From the NCBI GenBank assembly GCA_014360985.1, contig JACIWK010000011.1:19526-83525 (forward strand): a DNA stretch of 64,000 nt, written 5' to 3'. Source of the stretch: Candidatus Bipolaricaulota bacterium. GTDB lineage: Bacteria > Bipolaricaulota > Bipolaricaulia > Bipolaricaulales > Bipolaricaulaceae. The first letter of the stretch is position 1. Each line of letters begins with the position of its first letter. A model generated the notes under the pieces. It was given only the letters and a program-made list of their open reading frames with translations, did no database searches and was not told the DNA's origin. The position numbers and the translations under genes were made by a program. Shown here one piece after another: positions 1 to 7,870 of the stretch.

Positions 1-820
1 AGACAGACCAATACCGATCAGCGGGGATTCGGTCAGATCCCGTGGCCACGTCGAGCCAGTACCGAAACGCCTCACCAGCTGCACGAGCGCGCCCGGCATG
101 GACGAAGCGACGATTGGAGGTGTAGCAAGGCATTGTGGGGACGAACCGCACCCGGCCCTCCCTCTCCAGGGCCCGGGCCAGACGGAAATCGGGCGAAGCC
201 CAGCCTTCGTAGGCGGGGTATCCACCAACGGAAAAGTAGGCTTCACGTCGCATCCCGAAGTTCGCGGCCCCTGCGAGATGGACCCTCCCCAAACGGGACA
301 GCCCAACGATGACGCAGTACGCCGTCACCTCGAGCGGGCGCAAGACGTGAGGGCTCTCTCGAAACCCCATCGGTCCGTAGGCAGCCACCGTCCCCGGCTC
401 CAGGAGGACCTGCACCATCCGTTCCAGCCAGCGGCGAGGGTAGATCGTGTCCGAGTCGCAGGAGACGATGAGGTCACCCCGGGCCTCGCTGAACCGACGG
501 TGCATGGCCCACAGCGCACCCCGTTGCGGCTCCACGAGCATCCGATCAGCGAACCGGGCCGCAATCCAGGGACTTCGGTCCGTGCTCCCGTTGTCTACTA
601 TCAAGAGCTCGAAGTCCCGGAACGTCTGCCGCCGTAGCGAGCAGAGCGTGCTCTCCAGGAGTTCTTCCTCGTCCAGCACCGGGACGACCACGCTGATCAC
701 GGGGGCACCCGCTGCTCGTGCCCCTTGTTCAGCATGGCTCAGCGCGCTCGGGAAGTTCCTTTCCCGGGGTCCCCCCGCACCTGGCGGCAGCTGTCCATTC
801 CTATCCAGATACCGGTTCAC
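1..820 (-). CDS. Family 2 glycosyltransferase (C-terminus beyond the window edge)
   Basis: This is the N-terminal 270 or so residues of a GT-A fold, family 2 glycosyltransferase, which moves a sugar from a nucleotide-sugar to a lipid, glycan or protein acceptor at the cytoplasmic membrane. The frame starts at a GTG that overlaps the stop of the upstream radical SAM gene (GTGA), so the two are translationally coupled. After about 40 variable residues comes the typical first strand VISVVVPVLDEEE, then LLIVDNGSTDRS (nucleotide binding) and the metal-binding SCDSDT element. A later GAANFGMRREAYFSVGGYP segment is the usual acceptor-side region. The frame is open to base 1. It is the last visible gene of a TetR-controlled operon. 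The family is clear; the sugar and acceptor are unknown. Confidence 0.85.
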   Translation of the reverse strand, partial: MNRYLDRNGQLPPGAGGPRERNFPSALSHAEQGARAAGAPVISVVVPVLDEEELLESTLCSLRRQTFRDFELLIVDNGSTDRSPWIAARFADRMLVEPQRGALWAMHRRFSEARGDLIVSCDSDTIYPRRWLERMVQVLLEPGTVAAYGPMGFRESPHVLRPLEVTAYCVIVGLSRLGRVHLAGAANFGMRREAYFSVGGYPAYEGWASPDFRLARALEREGRVRFVPTMPCYTSNRRFVHAGRARAAGEAFRYWLDVATGSDRIPADRYWSV

Positions 821-2328
821 CCCAGTGCACCTTGAGCCACAGCCTCTCGTCCAACTGTCGCTTCCCCTTTCTCATCTAGCTGCCGATACTCGCGAAGCCA
901 TATCGGGTCCAGCACTTCCGCGCAGGCAGCCCCATAGGCGAGCAGCCCCCAAACGTAGGTTGGGTTCTTCAAGGCATCTTGGGCTTCTTGGTTGATGGGT
1001 TTCGGTCGGTGACGATCGAGCAATGGGAGCAGGAAGTCGAAGTGGTCCCTGTGGGGACAGGGCCGGATGAGGTTCTGGGTCGCTTGGGGCTTGGTCCTGT
1101 AGCCATAGCTCAACTGCCATTGGCGGATGTCTGCGAAGAAGGGGACCCTCATGAGGTCGTTGATCGTACCGCCTGCGGCGTAGATCTCGTGAATGTTCGC
1201 CCCAGCGTACGGGATGAACACACAGGGGGTTACGTCGCCGTTCCAGTTGATGTAGAAGTAGCCGCCCGCGCGCCCGGCCGCAACGCAGCCGTGGCAGGCC
1301 GTTCCGCTGTTCCAGAAGTCCATGAGGAAGATCCTCTTCGTTCGAATCACCTCCCACATCCGGCGCTGAAGTCGCAGTCGCTGCTCTGGGGTGACCATGA
1401 GGGACAGATCATAGCCCCGGCCAATCGGCATGTACTGGAATATCCAGCCATAGAGGGCTCCTTGTCCCTCGAAGTAGAACCCAACCACATCGTCGGAAAG
1501 GAGTTCCTCGCAATTCTCGCGGGTAGCGGTCATGGATATTCCGAACGGGACGCCCTCCGCGCGAAGGTGGCGGAAAGCTTCCAGAACCTTGGTGAACGTG
1601 CCGTCCCCTCGCCGCCTTTCCGTTGTCGGCGCGGTTCCTTCCACCGAGATCGCCGGGGTCACGTTCCCCGCTTCGGCCAGTCGCTTCGCAAGGGGTCTGT
1701 CGATGACAGTGCCGTTGGTGTAGACGAGAAAGTAGAGCTTGGGGTGCCGTTCCGCCAGGTTCAAGAGGTCGTTACCCTCGCTCTGGTACAGAAAAGGTTC
1801 TCCACCCGAGATGACGGCGAACCGCGCGCCCCAGAGATCCTCCATCTCCTGCACGACACGGTCGAGGACAGCGAAGCTCAGCGTGCGCGCGTCATTCTCC
1901 GTCCCCGCGTAGCAGCCAGTACAGCTCAGGTTGCAGCTTCGGGTAGGGCTGATGGTGAGGAAACCGGGGGGAGACTGCCCATATGCCCCTCGGAACGCTT
2001 CCCGGGCCGGGTGCGCCCCCAACGCGTGGGCTGCAAACTCCACGAATCGCTGCCAAGCCTGGGGAGAGATCGTGCGGTTCGACAAGCCCTGGTGGAAGGA
2101 GTAGAGGAGGGAGCGCAGGGTGAGCCACTCATCCCGAGCCACTCCGGGCAGATTGTCGCTACGGCGGAGGGATTCCCACATGGCGCGGTCGGCCAGTCGC
2201 ACCACGCTCCCGCGAACCGGGAGAGCGGAGAGAGCGCGGAAGAGGGTTTTGATCGCGCGAGGGTTTGCTGCGACAGATGCGGCCTGCCTGATCACGGACT
2301 GCTGTACAGCAGACACTTTCACTGCCAT
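817..2328 (-). CDS. Radical SAM protein with SPASM-like C-terminal cysteines
   Basis: A 503-residue radical SAM enzyme. The [4Fe-4S]/SAM motif CNLSCTGCYAG lies near residue 130 after a helical N-terminal region, followed by the SAM-contacting SGGEPF. A second cysteine cluster near residues 345-370 (ACHGCV, then NWNGDVTPC), with CPH further on, resembles SPASM/twitch auxiliary-cluster sites used in peptide or small-molecule maturation. It lies 10 nt downstream of a tetR gene and overlaps the glycosyltransferase start by 4 nt, so the three form one operon. Substrate unknown. The glycosyltransferase partner suggests modification of a lipid or surface molecule, but that is inference. Confidence 0.85.
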   Translation of the reverse strand: MAVKVSAVQQSVIRQAASVAANPRAIKTLFRALSALPVRGSVVRLADRAMWESLRRSDNLPGVARDEWLTLRSLLYSFHQGLSNRTISPQAWQRFVEFAAHALGAHPAREAFRGAYGQSPPGFLTISPTRSCNLSCTGCYAGTENDARTLSFAVLDRVVQEMEDLWGARFAVISGGEPFLYQSEGNDLLNLAERHPKLYFLVYTNGTVIDRPLAKRLAEAGNVTPAISVEGTAPTTERRRGDGTFTKVLEAFRHLRAEGVPFGISMTATRENCEELLSDDVVGFYFEGQGALYGWIFQYMPIGRGYDLSLMVTPEQRLRLQRRMWEVIRTKRIFLMDFWNSGTACHGCVAAGRAGGYFYINWNGDVTPCVFIPYAGANIHEIYAAGGTINDLMRVPFFADIRQWQLSYGYRTKPQATQNLIRPCPHRDHFDFLLPLLDRHRPKPINQEAQDALKNPTYVWGLLAYGAACAEVLDPIWLREYRQLDEKGEATVGREAVAQGALG

Positions 2329-2338
2329 CCCAACCTCC

Positions 2339-2956
2339 TCATGATGATGGCTGACACAGCCCGGTCCATAGGAACGTGGACAGTTCTTCAGCTGCCTTAT
2401 CCACGGGACACAGGGCTCCCTTCCCGGCAGCGAGGACGCGCAAGCTCACTGCCTCCATCGCACCCAACATGGCGTGAGCAACTAGCACAGGATCACGCGA
2501 TTGGATCTGCCCTACTGCGATGCCATCCCGGATGATCTGCGCTAAGCACTCGGCGATCTCGTCGTGGATCTTCTGGAGGTTGACGCGGAGGCCGGGGGTT
2601 GGATCGAGCCACTCGCGTAGCAGAAGGCGCGCGAGATGCTTCCTTTCTCGGATCAGGGCGAAGTGATCCTCGGCGATGGCGCGGATCTGAGCTTCCAGGG
2701 ACGCGCCATGCCGCCGCAGATCCTCGAGGAATCCGCGTCTTCGTGCCATCTCCTCGCCGAGGATGCGTTCCAGGATGGCCTCTTTGCTCCGGAAGTAGTG
2801 GTATACGGTGCCGATGGATACCCGGGCGGCCCGAGCCACGTCCCGAATTCCAGCACCATAGAAGCCGCGTTGCGCGAAGACGCGGGTTGCCGTTCTCAGT
2901 AGTCTCGTTTCCAAGGCACTTGGCTCTTTGTGTATCGAACGAGCGTTCGTTCGCAT
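2339..2956 (-). CDS. TetR-family transcriptional regulator
   Basis: A 205-residue TetR repressor. The HTH is in the first 65 residues (AQRGFYGAGIRDVARAARV, then GTVYHYFRSKEAIL), followed by an all-helical ligand and dimer domain. I chose ATG 2956 over an in-frame TTG at 2968 because that TTG lies inside the -10 box of a very good promoter; transcription should begin 2-3 nt before the ATG. An 18-nt imperfect palindrome inside the first codons (2936-2953) is the likely self-operator. It heads the operon with the radical SAM and glycosyltransferase genes, so it probably represses itself and both of them. Effector unknown. Confidence 0.9.
   Translation of the reverse strand: MRTNARSIHKEPSALETRLLRTATRVFAQRGFYGAGIRDVARAARVSIGTVYHYFRSKEAILERILGEEMARRRGFLEDLRRHGASLEAQIRAIAEDHFALIRERKHLARLLLREWLDPTPGLRVNLQKIHDEIAECLAQIIRDGIAVGQIQSRDPVLVAHAMLGAMEAVSLRVLAAGKGALCPVDKAAEELSTFLWTGLCQPSS
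2936..2953. promoter_or_regulatory. Palindromic TetR operator inside the tetR 5' end
   Basis: CGAACGAGCGTTCGTTCG matches its own reverse complement at 16 of 18 positions. GAACG/CGTTC half-sites are common in TetR-family operators. It sits about 5-22 nt downstream of the predicted transcription start of the tetR operon, so a bound dimer would block transcription. The operator role is inferred from position and symmetry. Confidence 0.6.
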
Positions 2957-2964
2957 CGCCCCAA

Positions 2965-2993
2965 ACAATAGCCCATCTGGGGTCTCGTGTCAA
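2965..2993 (-). promoter_or_regulatory. Sigma70-type promoter of the tetR operon
   Basis: On the minus strand a consensus -35 TTGACA (2988-2993) is followed by a 17-nt spacer and -10 TATTGT (2965-2970). The predicted start, about 7 nt further on, falls at 2958-2959, only 2-3 nt before the ATG at 2956. The mRNA should therefore be leaderless or nearly so. Confidence 0.65.
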
Positions 2994-3381
2994 GACCGCG
3001 TGTTGCCTCAGTGAAGAGCTACCGCGCGGCGGAGGGCACGGCTATGTTCTTGGTGTGCGACGCAGTACGCGGAAGCCAAGGTGCTGCGGCTGTCGGTGAA
3101 GTACGCATCAACCTGAAGAGTGAGGGCTTCGAGCTTCGGGGTCAGACCTTCATTCTTAGGGTCCCGGACCGGCACAGCGGAGCACGGGTCCGCTCGGTCG
3201 GGCGCATGGAGCGGCGGGAGTCTACCCTCGGTTGCTTACGTAGAAGGGGGGCGATCCAAGGGAGGATGGAGAACGGCAGGGATGCGGTTCATGCCAAGCC
3301 GTCGCAGGCAAGCTGCGACGCTACTTGCGACCCGGACAACACTACATGCCGTCCGCGCCCAACAGCCAGTCTTGGTCTGAG
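2994..3381. other. Intergenic region between tetR and the toxin-antitoxin pair
   Basis: About 390 bases with no gene I can support. An open frame on the plus strand here has no family-like sequence and no ribosome binding site. The one clear element is the hairpin repeat at 3298-3324, described separately. Confidence 0.5.
3298..3324 (+). repeat. REP-like hairpin repeat, copy 1
   Basis: A perfect 8-bp stem CGTCGCAG (3300-3307) / CTGCGACG (3313-3320) with a 5-nt loop, preceded by GC and followed by CTAC. The same stem and flanks recur at 7227-7253, 26028-26054 and 47641-47667, always in this orientation. Confidence 0.7.
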
Positions 3382-3410
3382 TTGCCTTGCGTGGCAGTAA
3401 GGAGTAGAAT
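3382..3410 (+). promoter_or_regulatory. Promoter of the toxin-antitoxin pair
   Basis: -35 TTGCCT (3382-3387), 17-nt spacer, -10 TAGAAT (3405-3410). The predicted start is about 3417, just upstream of the ribosome binding site GAGGTGG at 3420-3426. The -10 lies within an inverted repeat, suggesting autorepression. Confidence 0.55.
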
Positions 3411-3416
3411 CCTTAC
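3397..3416. promoter_or_regulatory. Operator-like inverted repeat over the toxin-antitoxin -10 box
   Basis: GTAAGGA (3397-3403), six bases, then TCCTTAC (3410-3416): a perfect 7-bp inverted repeat that covers the -10 box. Dimeric AbrB-type antitoxins commonly repress their own promoter through such sites. The link to this antitoxin is inference. Confidence 0.5.
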
Positions 3417-3431
3417 CGTGAGGTGGGCCAG

Positions 3432-3662
3432 ATGACCAAGGCCAAGCTGACGAGCAAGGGACAGATCACCCTCCCCAAGCAGGTCCGGGTGCGACTGGGA
3501 CTTGCGACGGGAGACGAGGTGGAGTTCGTCGAGGACGGTGGCGAGTTCCGACTGCGTCGCCACGTGCGCGAATCCGCGTTCGCCCCGTACCGCGGCCGCC
3601 TCTCCCACCTGCGGGGGGAATCTCCGGATGCGATCGTCGAGGAGCTACGGGGTCGTCCTTGA
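3432..3662 (+). CDS. AbrB/SpoVT-type antitoxin
   Basis: A 76-residue protein with the swapped-hairpin AbrB DNA-binding fold at its N-terminus: MTKAKLTSKGQITLPKQVRV followed by LGLATGDEVEFVEDGGEFRL. The acidic C-terminal tail would bind and inhibit the toxin. ATG 3432 is preceded by GAGGTGG with a 5-nt gap; a GTG nine bases upstream lies within that site and is unlikely. Its stop overlaps the toxin start (TTGA). Standard VapB-like role: neutralises the adjacent PIN ribonuclease and autorepresses the operon. Confidence 0.88.
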   Translation: MTKAKLTSKGQITLPKQVRVRLGLATGDEVEFVEDGGEFRLRRHVRESAFAPYRGRLSHLRGESPDAIVEELRGRP

Positions 3663-4135
3663 TCACCGCCCTCGACACGAACGTCCTCCTCGACCTCCTC
3701 ATCCCGGATTCCCGGCACGCCGATGCATCGCAGCGGGCGCTCGATGCGGTCCTGGCCGAGGGTGCGCTCGTGATCGGCGAGGTCGTCTACGCCGAGCTCG
3801 CATCCCAGTTCCCGACCGCAGACGAACTCAACCGGTTTCTGGACGAGACGCACATCCGTCTCGATCCATCCCCGCCGGAGGCCCTGTGGCAAGCCGCGCA
3901 GGCGTGGCACCGGTACCTTGCACGGCAGGGGAGGGCCTTCCGTTGCCCGAAGTGCGGCAGGCAGGTGACGGTTGCGTGCAGTGGCTGTGGGGAGAGGATC
4001 AGCGGCCGCCAGCACATCCTGAGCGACTTCCTCGTCGGCGGCCATGCCCTGACCCAGGCCGACCGACTGCTCACGCGGGACCGGGGATTCTACGGGAGCT
4101 GTTTCCCGAAGCTCGTGATCGTGGCCCCAGGGTGA
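3659..4135 (+). CDS. PIN-domain toxin (VapC-like) with a zinc-ribbon-like insertion
   Basis: A 158-residue PIN-domain ribonuclease. The first acidic site is ALDTNVLLDLL at the N-terminus, a mid-protein acidic site lies in GEVVYAELASQF, and the C-terminal motif HALTQADRLLTRDRGFY carries the remaining acidic residues. Between them, near residues 100-121, is CPKCGRQVTVACSGCG, two CxxC knuckles not found in classical VapC toxins. A similar knuckle occurs in one subfamily of PIN toxins, from memory. It probably starts at the TTG overlapping the antitoxin stop. Likely role: RNA cleavage when the antitoxin is lost. Confidence 0.85.
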   Translation: MITALDTNVLLDLLIPDSRHADASQRALDAVLAEGALVIGEVVYAELASQFPTADELNRFLDETHIRLDPSPPEALWQAAQAWHRYLARQGRAFRCPKCGRQVTVACSGCGERISGRQHILSDFLVGGHALTQADRLLTRDRGFYGSCFPKLVIVAPG

Positions 4136-4200
4136 AAGGCCGTGGACCGCTGTCCGTAACTCGCGGTCCGTTACCCGTGAGCTACTGAGGGAACGGCACG

Positions 4201-4306
4201 GTCCCCCTCACCCTCCCCTCCCCGGCGTTGGGGACAGGGGACACTGGAGAAGCTACGTCCCCCTCGCCCTGCCCTCTTCCGCGGCGGGGAGAGGGGTTGC
4301 AGGAAA
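4201..4306. repeat. CCCTCNCCC / GGGGAGAGGG intergenic repeat
   Basis: Contains TCCCCCTCACCCTCCCCTCC and, a little later, CCCCCTCGCCCTGCCCTC followed by GGGGAGAGGGG. A related C-rich/G-rich hairpin lies at 28931-28985 in the opposite orientation. Such elements are common between genes in many bacteria and may act as transcription-ending hairpins. Confidence 0.4.
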
Positions 4307-4361
4307 GAGGCCAACCGCACTGCCACCGTCGCGCGCGCCTCAAGCCACTTGGGATCGAACG

Positions 4362-4388
4362 GCCGTCGGGCATGAAGCCCGACGCTAC
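4362..4388 (+). repeat. REP-like hairpin repeat, variant stem
   Basis: The stem CGTCGGGC (4364-4371) / GCCCGACG (4377-4384) has a 5-nt ATGAA loop and ends in CTAC. It keeps the flanks of the CGTCGCAG family but with a changed stem. An inverted copy of this variant lies at 7202-7222. Confidence 0.6.
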
Positions 4389-4416
4389 GACCTTCCCCCT
4401 CGAGCGGAGGCCGCGG

Positions 4417-7131
4417 CTAGATCGCGCCCCAGTGGCAGCCGATCGTGACGTCGACGGCGAGGGGGACGCGGAGCTCGGCGACCGACTCCATGATCTCCTT
4501 GATTACCCTTGCGGCGCGATCGGCGTCCGCTTCGTCGGCCTCGAACACGAGCTCGTCGTGGATCTGGAGGATCATCTCCGCCGGGAGGTCCCCCGCCCGC
4601 CACGCCGCGTGCACCCGGAGCATGGCGAGCTTGATGAGGTCGGCCGCCGAGCCCTGGATCGGGGTGTTGATCGCGTTCCGCTCCTCGTACCCACCCGCAC
4701 CGGCGAGCGGCAGCCGCTCCGCCGCCAGGTTGATCGGCCGGCGACGGCCGAGGAGGGTCCGCGCGTAGCCCGTCTTCCGCGCCTCGGCCACCAGCCCCTC
4801 CAGGAACGGGCCGACCTTGGGGTAGGCCGCGAAGAACCGGTCGATGTGCCCCTTCGCCTCGGCCTGGGGAATCCCGAGGTCGCGCGCCAGACCGTACGGG
4901 CTGATCCCGTACAGGATCCCGAAGTTGACCCGTTTCGCGATCGTCCGCATCCGCCCGTCCACCCGCTCCGGTGGGACGTCGAACAGGGTCGCCGCCGTGC
5001 GCCGGTGGAGGTCCTCCCCGCCCGCGAACGCCGCGATCAGGTTCTCGTCGCCGGAGAGGTGGGCGAGCACGCGGAGCTCGATCTGGGAGTAATCGGCCCC
5101 GAGCAAGACCCGCCCCGGCGGGGCGACGAACGCGCTGCGGATGTCCACGCCCGCCTCGTGGGCGGCGGGGATGTTCTGGAGGTTCGGCTCGGAGGACGAC
5201 AGGCGGCCGGTGGCGGTCCCGGTCTGGTTCCACGACGTGTGAACTCGCCCCGTGCGGGGATGGACGTAGGCCGGCAGCTTCTCGATGTACGTGTTGCGCA
5301 GCTTCTCGAGCTCGCGGTACGCGGCGAGCTTGCCCGGGAACTCGTGGTGCGCGGCAAGCTCGCGGAGGACGAGGGCGTCGGTGGCCGGCCCCGTCTTCCG
5401 CCGCCCCAGGACGGGGAGCTTCAGCTTCCCGTACAGGATCTCCCGCACCTGGGGCGTGGAGTTGGGGTTGAACGGCCCGCCGGCGAGGGCGAACAGCTCC
5501 TCCCGCAGCCGGTCAAGGAGGAGGGCGAGCTCTTTCCCCTGCGCGCGGAGGGCGTCCACGTCGAGCAGAACCCCCCGGCGCTCCATCGCGATCAACACCT
5601 CGACGAGCGGGAGCTCGACCTCGGCGAAGAGCTCCGCTAGCCCCGCCTCGTCGAGCTTGGCCGCAAGCCCGGGCCGCAGCCGGCACACGACCGCCGCGTC
5701 CTCCCCGGCGTAGCGGGCGGCGCGGTCCACCGGCACCTCGGCGATCCCCTTCTCCCCCCCGGCCGCGAGGAGCTCCTTGTAGCTCTGGACACGGATCCCG
5801 AGCTCGGAGCGGGCGATTGTGTCCAGCCCATGGGCCGGCGCGTCGGGGTAGAGGAGCCAGTGGGCGATCATCGCGTCGAACGCGACCCCGCGGACCTCGA
5901 CCCCGTGGGAGGCGAGGACCTGGAGGTCGTACTTCAGGTTCTGGCCGAGGACCCGCGGCCGCTCGCCGGCGAGGAGGGGCCGCAGCGCACCGAGGACCTG
6001 CCCCACCGGGAGCTGGGCCGGGGCGCCGGGGTAGCTGTGCCCAACGGGGACGTACCACGCCCGCTCGGGGTCCACAGCGAGGGCGATCCCGACGATCTCC
6101 GCCGTGAGGGGGTCCGTGCTCGTCGTCTCGAGGTCGAGCGCGAACTCCCCCGCCGCCCCCAGGGCGCGGATCACCGCCGCGAGCTCATCTTCGGTCGTGA
6201 CGACCGTGCACGCGCCCTCGGGCTCGCCCGGCCGGTCGAGGGCCAGCTCGGCGAGGATGGTGCGGAACTCCAGAGCCTCGAGGACCCCCCGCAGCCTCGC
6301 CGAGTCAAGCGACCCCGGCGCGCAATCCGCCACCGACAGAGGAAGGGGAACCCGGCGCAAGGTGACGAGCTCCCGCGACAGGAGCGCATCCTCCCGACCG
6401 GCGAGGAGGGCAGCCGCGACCCGCTTGTTCCGGATCCGGTCCGCCGCGGCGAGCACCCCCTCCAGCGACCCGTGCTCCCGCAGGAGCTCGCGGGCCGTCT
6501 TCTCCCCGATCCCCTTCACCCCGGGGACGTTGTCCGAGGCGTCGCCCTCCAGGGCGAGAAGGTCCCCGATTCGCTCCGGGGGGACGCCGAACTTCTCCTC
6601 GACCCCGTCTCGGTCAAGCAGGGTCAGCGGATCGCCCGGCCGGCGGCCCGGCCGGAGGAGGAACACGCGCTCCGACACGAGCTGGGCCATGTCCTTGTCG
6701 CCGGTGAGGAGGAGGACGGGGATCCCCGCCCGCTCCGCTTCCCAAGATAGGGTGGCCATCACGTCATCCGCCTCGTAGCCGGGGATGACAAGGGAAGGGA
6801 TCCCCAGCGCGTCGAGGAGCTCCGGGACCCGCGGGATCTGGGCGACGAGCGGCTCGGGGGTCGGCTTGCGCGTCGCCTTGTAGTCAGCGTACGTCTCGTG
6901 GCGCACCGTGACCCCGCCGGCATCGAGGGCCACCGCGGCGTAGCGGGACGGGTACTCGCGGAGGACCATGAGCAAGGTGCGGAGGAACCCGTACAGCGCG
7001 CCGACCGGCTCCCCACGGGACGTGGTGAGTTCGGGAACGGCGAAGAACGACCGGTAGAGGGCGGAGTGGCCGTCCACGAGGAGGAGCCGCTCCGGGACCT
7101 CCGAGATCCCCAGCGCGTCGTAGATCGTCAC
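4417..7131 (-). CDS. polA: DNA polymerase I
   Basis: A 904-residue family A DNA polymerase of normal length, for Okazaki-fragment processing and repair synthesis. The 5' nuclease is at residues 15-300 (LLLVDGHSALYRSFFAV, GYEADDVMATL, GDKDMAQLV). A 3'-5' exonuclease domain follows near 325-490, with its first catalytic DxE (FALDLETTSTDP) kept, so proofreading may be active. The polymerase domain runs from about 530 to 904, with motif A DYSQIELRVLAHLSGD and motif C QIHDELVFEADE. The start is a GTG preceded by a GGAG with a 6-nt gap. It stands alone, downstream of ruvC on the same strand but separated by repeats. Confidence 0.97.
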   Translation of the reverse strand: MTIYDALGISEVPERLLLVDGHSALYRSFFAVPELTTSRGEPVGALYGFLRTLLMVLREYPSRYAAVALDAGGVTVRHETYADYKATRKPTPEPLVAQIPRVPELLDALGIPSLVIPGYEADDVMATLSWEAERAGIPVLLLTGDKDMAQLVSERVFLLRPGRRPGDPLTLLDRDGVEEKFGVPPERIGDLLALEGDASDNVPGVKGIGEKTARELLREHGSLEGVLAAADRIRNKRVAAALLAGREDALLSRELVTLRRVPLPLSVADCAPGSLDSARLRGVLEALEFRTILAELALDRPGEPEGACTVVTTEDELAAVIRALGAAGEFALDLETTSTDPLTAEIVGIALAVDPERAWYVPVGHSYPGAPAQLPVGQVLGALRPLLAGERPRVLGQNLKYDLQVLASHGVEVRGVAFDAMIAHWLLYPDAPAHGLDTIARSELGIRVQSYKELLAAGGEKGIAEVPVDRAARYAGEDAAVVCRLRPGLAAKLDEAGLAELFAEVELPLVEVLIAMERRGVLLDVDALRAQGKELALLLDRLREELFALAGGPFNPNSTPQVREILYGKLKLPVLGRRKTGPATDALVLRELAAHHEFPGKLAAYRELEKLRNTYIEKLPAYVHPRTGRVHTSWNQTGTATGRLSSSEPNLQNIPAAHEAGVDIRSAFVAPPGRVLLGADYSQIELRVLAHLSGDENLIAAFAGGEDLHRRTAATLFDVPPERVDGRMRTIAKRVNFGILYGISPYGLARDLGIPQAEAKGHIDRFFAAYPKVGPFLEGLVAEARKTGYARTLLGRRRPINLAAERLPLAGAGGYEERNAINTPIQGSAADLIKLAMLRVHAAWRAGDLPAEMILQIHDELVFEADEADADRAARVIKEIMESVAELRVPLAVDVTIGCHWGAI

Positions 7132-7199
7132 GTCGGACTCCGAAGAGAGCCCCCGCCCTCACCGCCCGGCGCGCGGAGGTCGGAGCGAAAAAGGGTCGT

Positions 7200-7253
7200 C
7201 GCGTCGGGGTTCATCCCCGACGGCTGTCCGTCGCAGACAAGCTGCGACGCCAC
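7200..7253. repeat. Composite REP-like element (two hairpins), copy 2
   Basis: Two hairpins lie side by side between ruvC and polA. The first is CGTCGGGG (7202-7209) / CCCCGACG (7215-7222) with a TTCAT loop, the inverse of the variant at 4364. The second is CGTCGCAG (7229-7236) / CTGCGACG (7242-7249), followed by CCAC. The pairing of an inverted and a direct unit resembles REP/BIME elements. Confidence 0.65.
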
Positions 7254-7345
7254 GGAACCTCGGGAATCTGGATTCAACTCCCAGGGTGGTGCCCCACGTC
7301 CTCTGGGCCTCAGCGGTAAACAGGGGTTCCGATCAGCAATGGACA

Positions 7346-7870
7346 TCAACGGCCACCGGCGAAAAACGCGCACAGGGCGATCGCCACCGCGTCTCCGGCG
7401 TGGTCGGACCACTTCGCCATCGCCTCCCCATCGCCGGACACGAGGGCCTTCACCATCGCCAGCATCTGCTCCTTGGGGGCAGAGCCGTTCCCGCAGATCC
7501 ACTTCTTGACCTGGCGCGGGGGGAACGCCCGGAGCTCCCGGCCCCGGGCGAGGAGCTTCACGATCCCGATCACCTCTGCCGTGCCCATCGCCGACGGAGC
7601 GTTGCGGGCGAGGAACACCTCCTCCACCGCCACCGCTTGCGGCTCGTACGTCGCAATCGTCTGGACAAGGGCGTCGTGGATGTGTCCCAGCCGCTCTGGG
7701 AGGCCCGTCCCGGGCTGGGTGCGGATCGTCCCGGCAGCGAGCACGGAGAACCGCCGACCGCGCGCTTCGACCACCGCGTACCCGGTCGCCGAAAGACCCG
7801 GATCCACACCCAGCACCCTCGCTCCCACCTGCTCCACGACGCCCCCCCATCCCGCCATACACTCGGTCAT
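7346..7870 (-). CDS. ruvC: Crossover junction endodeoxyribonuclease RuvC
   Basis: A 174-residue Holliday-junction resolvase. The catalytic N-terminal motif RVLGVDPGLSATGYAVVE, the middle acid in AVAVEEVFLARN and the C-terminal acids in KWSDHAGDAVAIALCAFF are all present. ATG 7870 overlaps the stop of the upstream DUF177 gene (ATGA). This adds about 16 residues before the usual start, so a downstream GTG is possible. ruvA and ruvB are not in this window. It normally acts with RuvAB to cut four-way junctions during recombinational repair. Confidence 0.95.
   Translation of the reverse strand: MTECMAGWGGVVEQVGARVLGVDPGLSATGYAVVEARGRRFSVLAAGTIRTQPGTGLPERLGHIHDALVQTIATYEPQAVAVEEVFLARNAPSAMGTAEVIGIVKLLARGRELRAFPPRQVKKWICGNGSAPKEQMLAMVKALVSGDGEAMAKWSDHAGDAVAIALCAFFAGGR

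Larger units (their letters stand above)
4136..4416. other. Repeat-rich intergenic region 3' of the toxin and 3' of polA
   Basis: Two convergent transcription units end here. The region holds GGACCGT/TCCGTTACC-type short repeats (4140-4185), a pyrimidine-rich CCCTCNCCCT block (4200-4310) and a REP-like hairpin variant (4362-4388). No gene is evident. Confidence 0.5.

Noticed and set aside
2987..3400. Plus-strand open frame of 137 codons before the toxin-antitoxin pair.
   Set aside because: No ribosome binding site, atypical residue mix and no family-like motif; it covers a promoter and a hairpin repeat.
4228..5640. Long plus-strand open frame opposite polA.
   Set aside because: Shadow of polA; no ribosome binding site and low-complexity composition.
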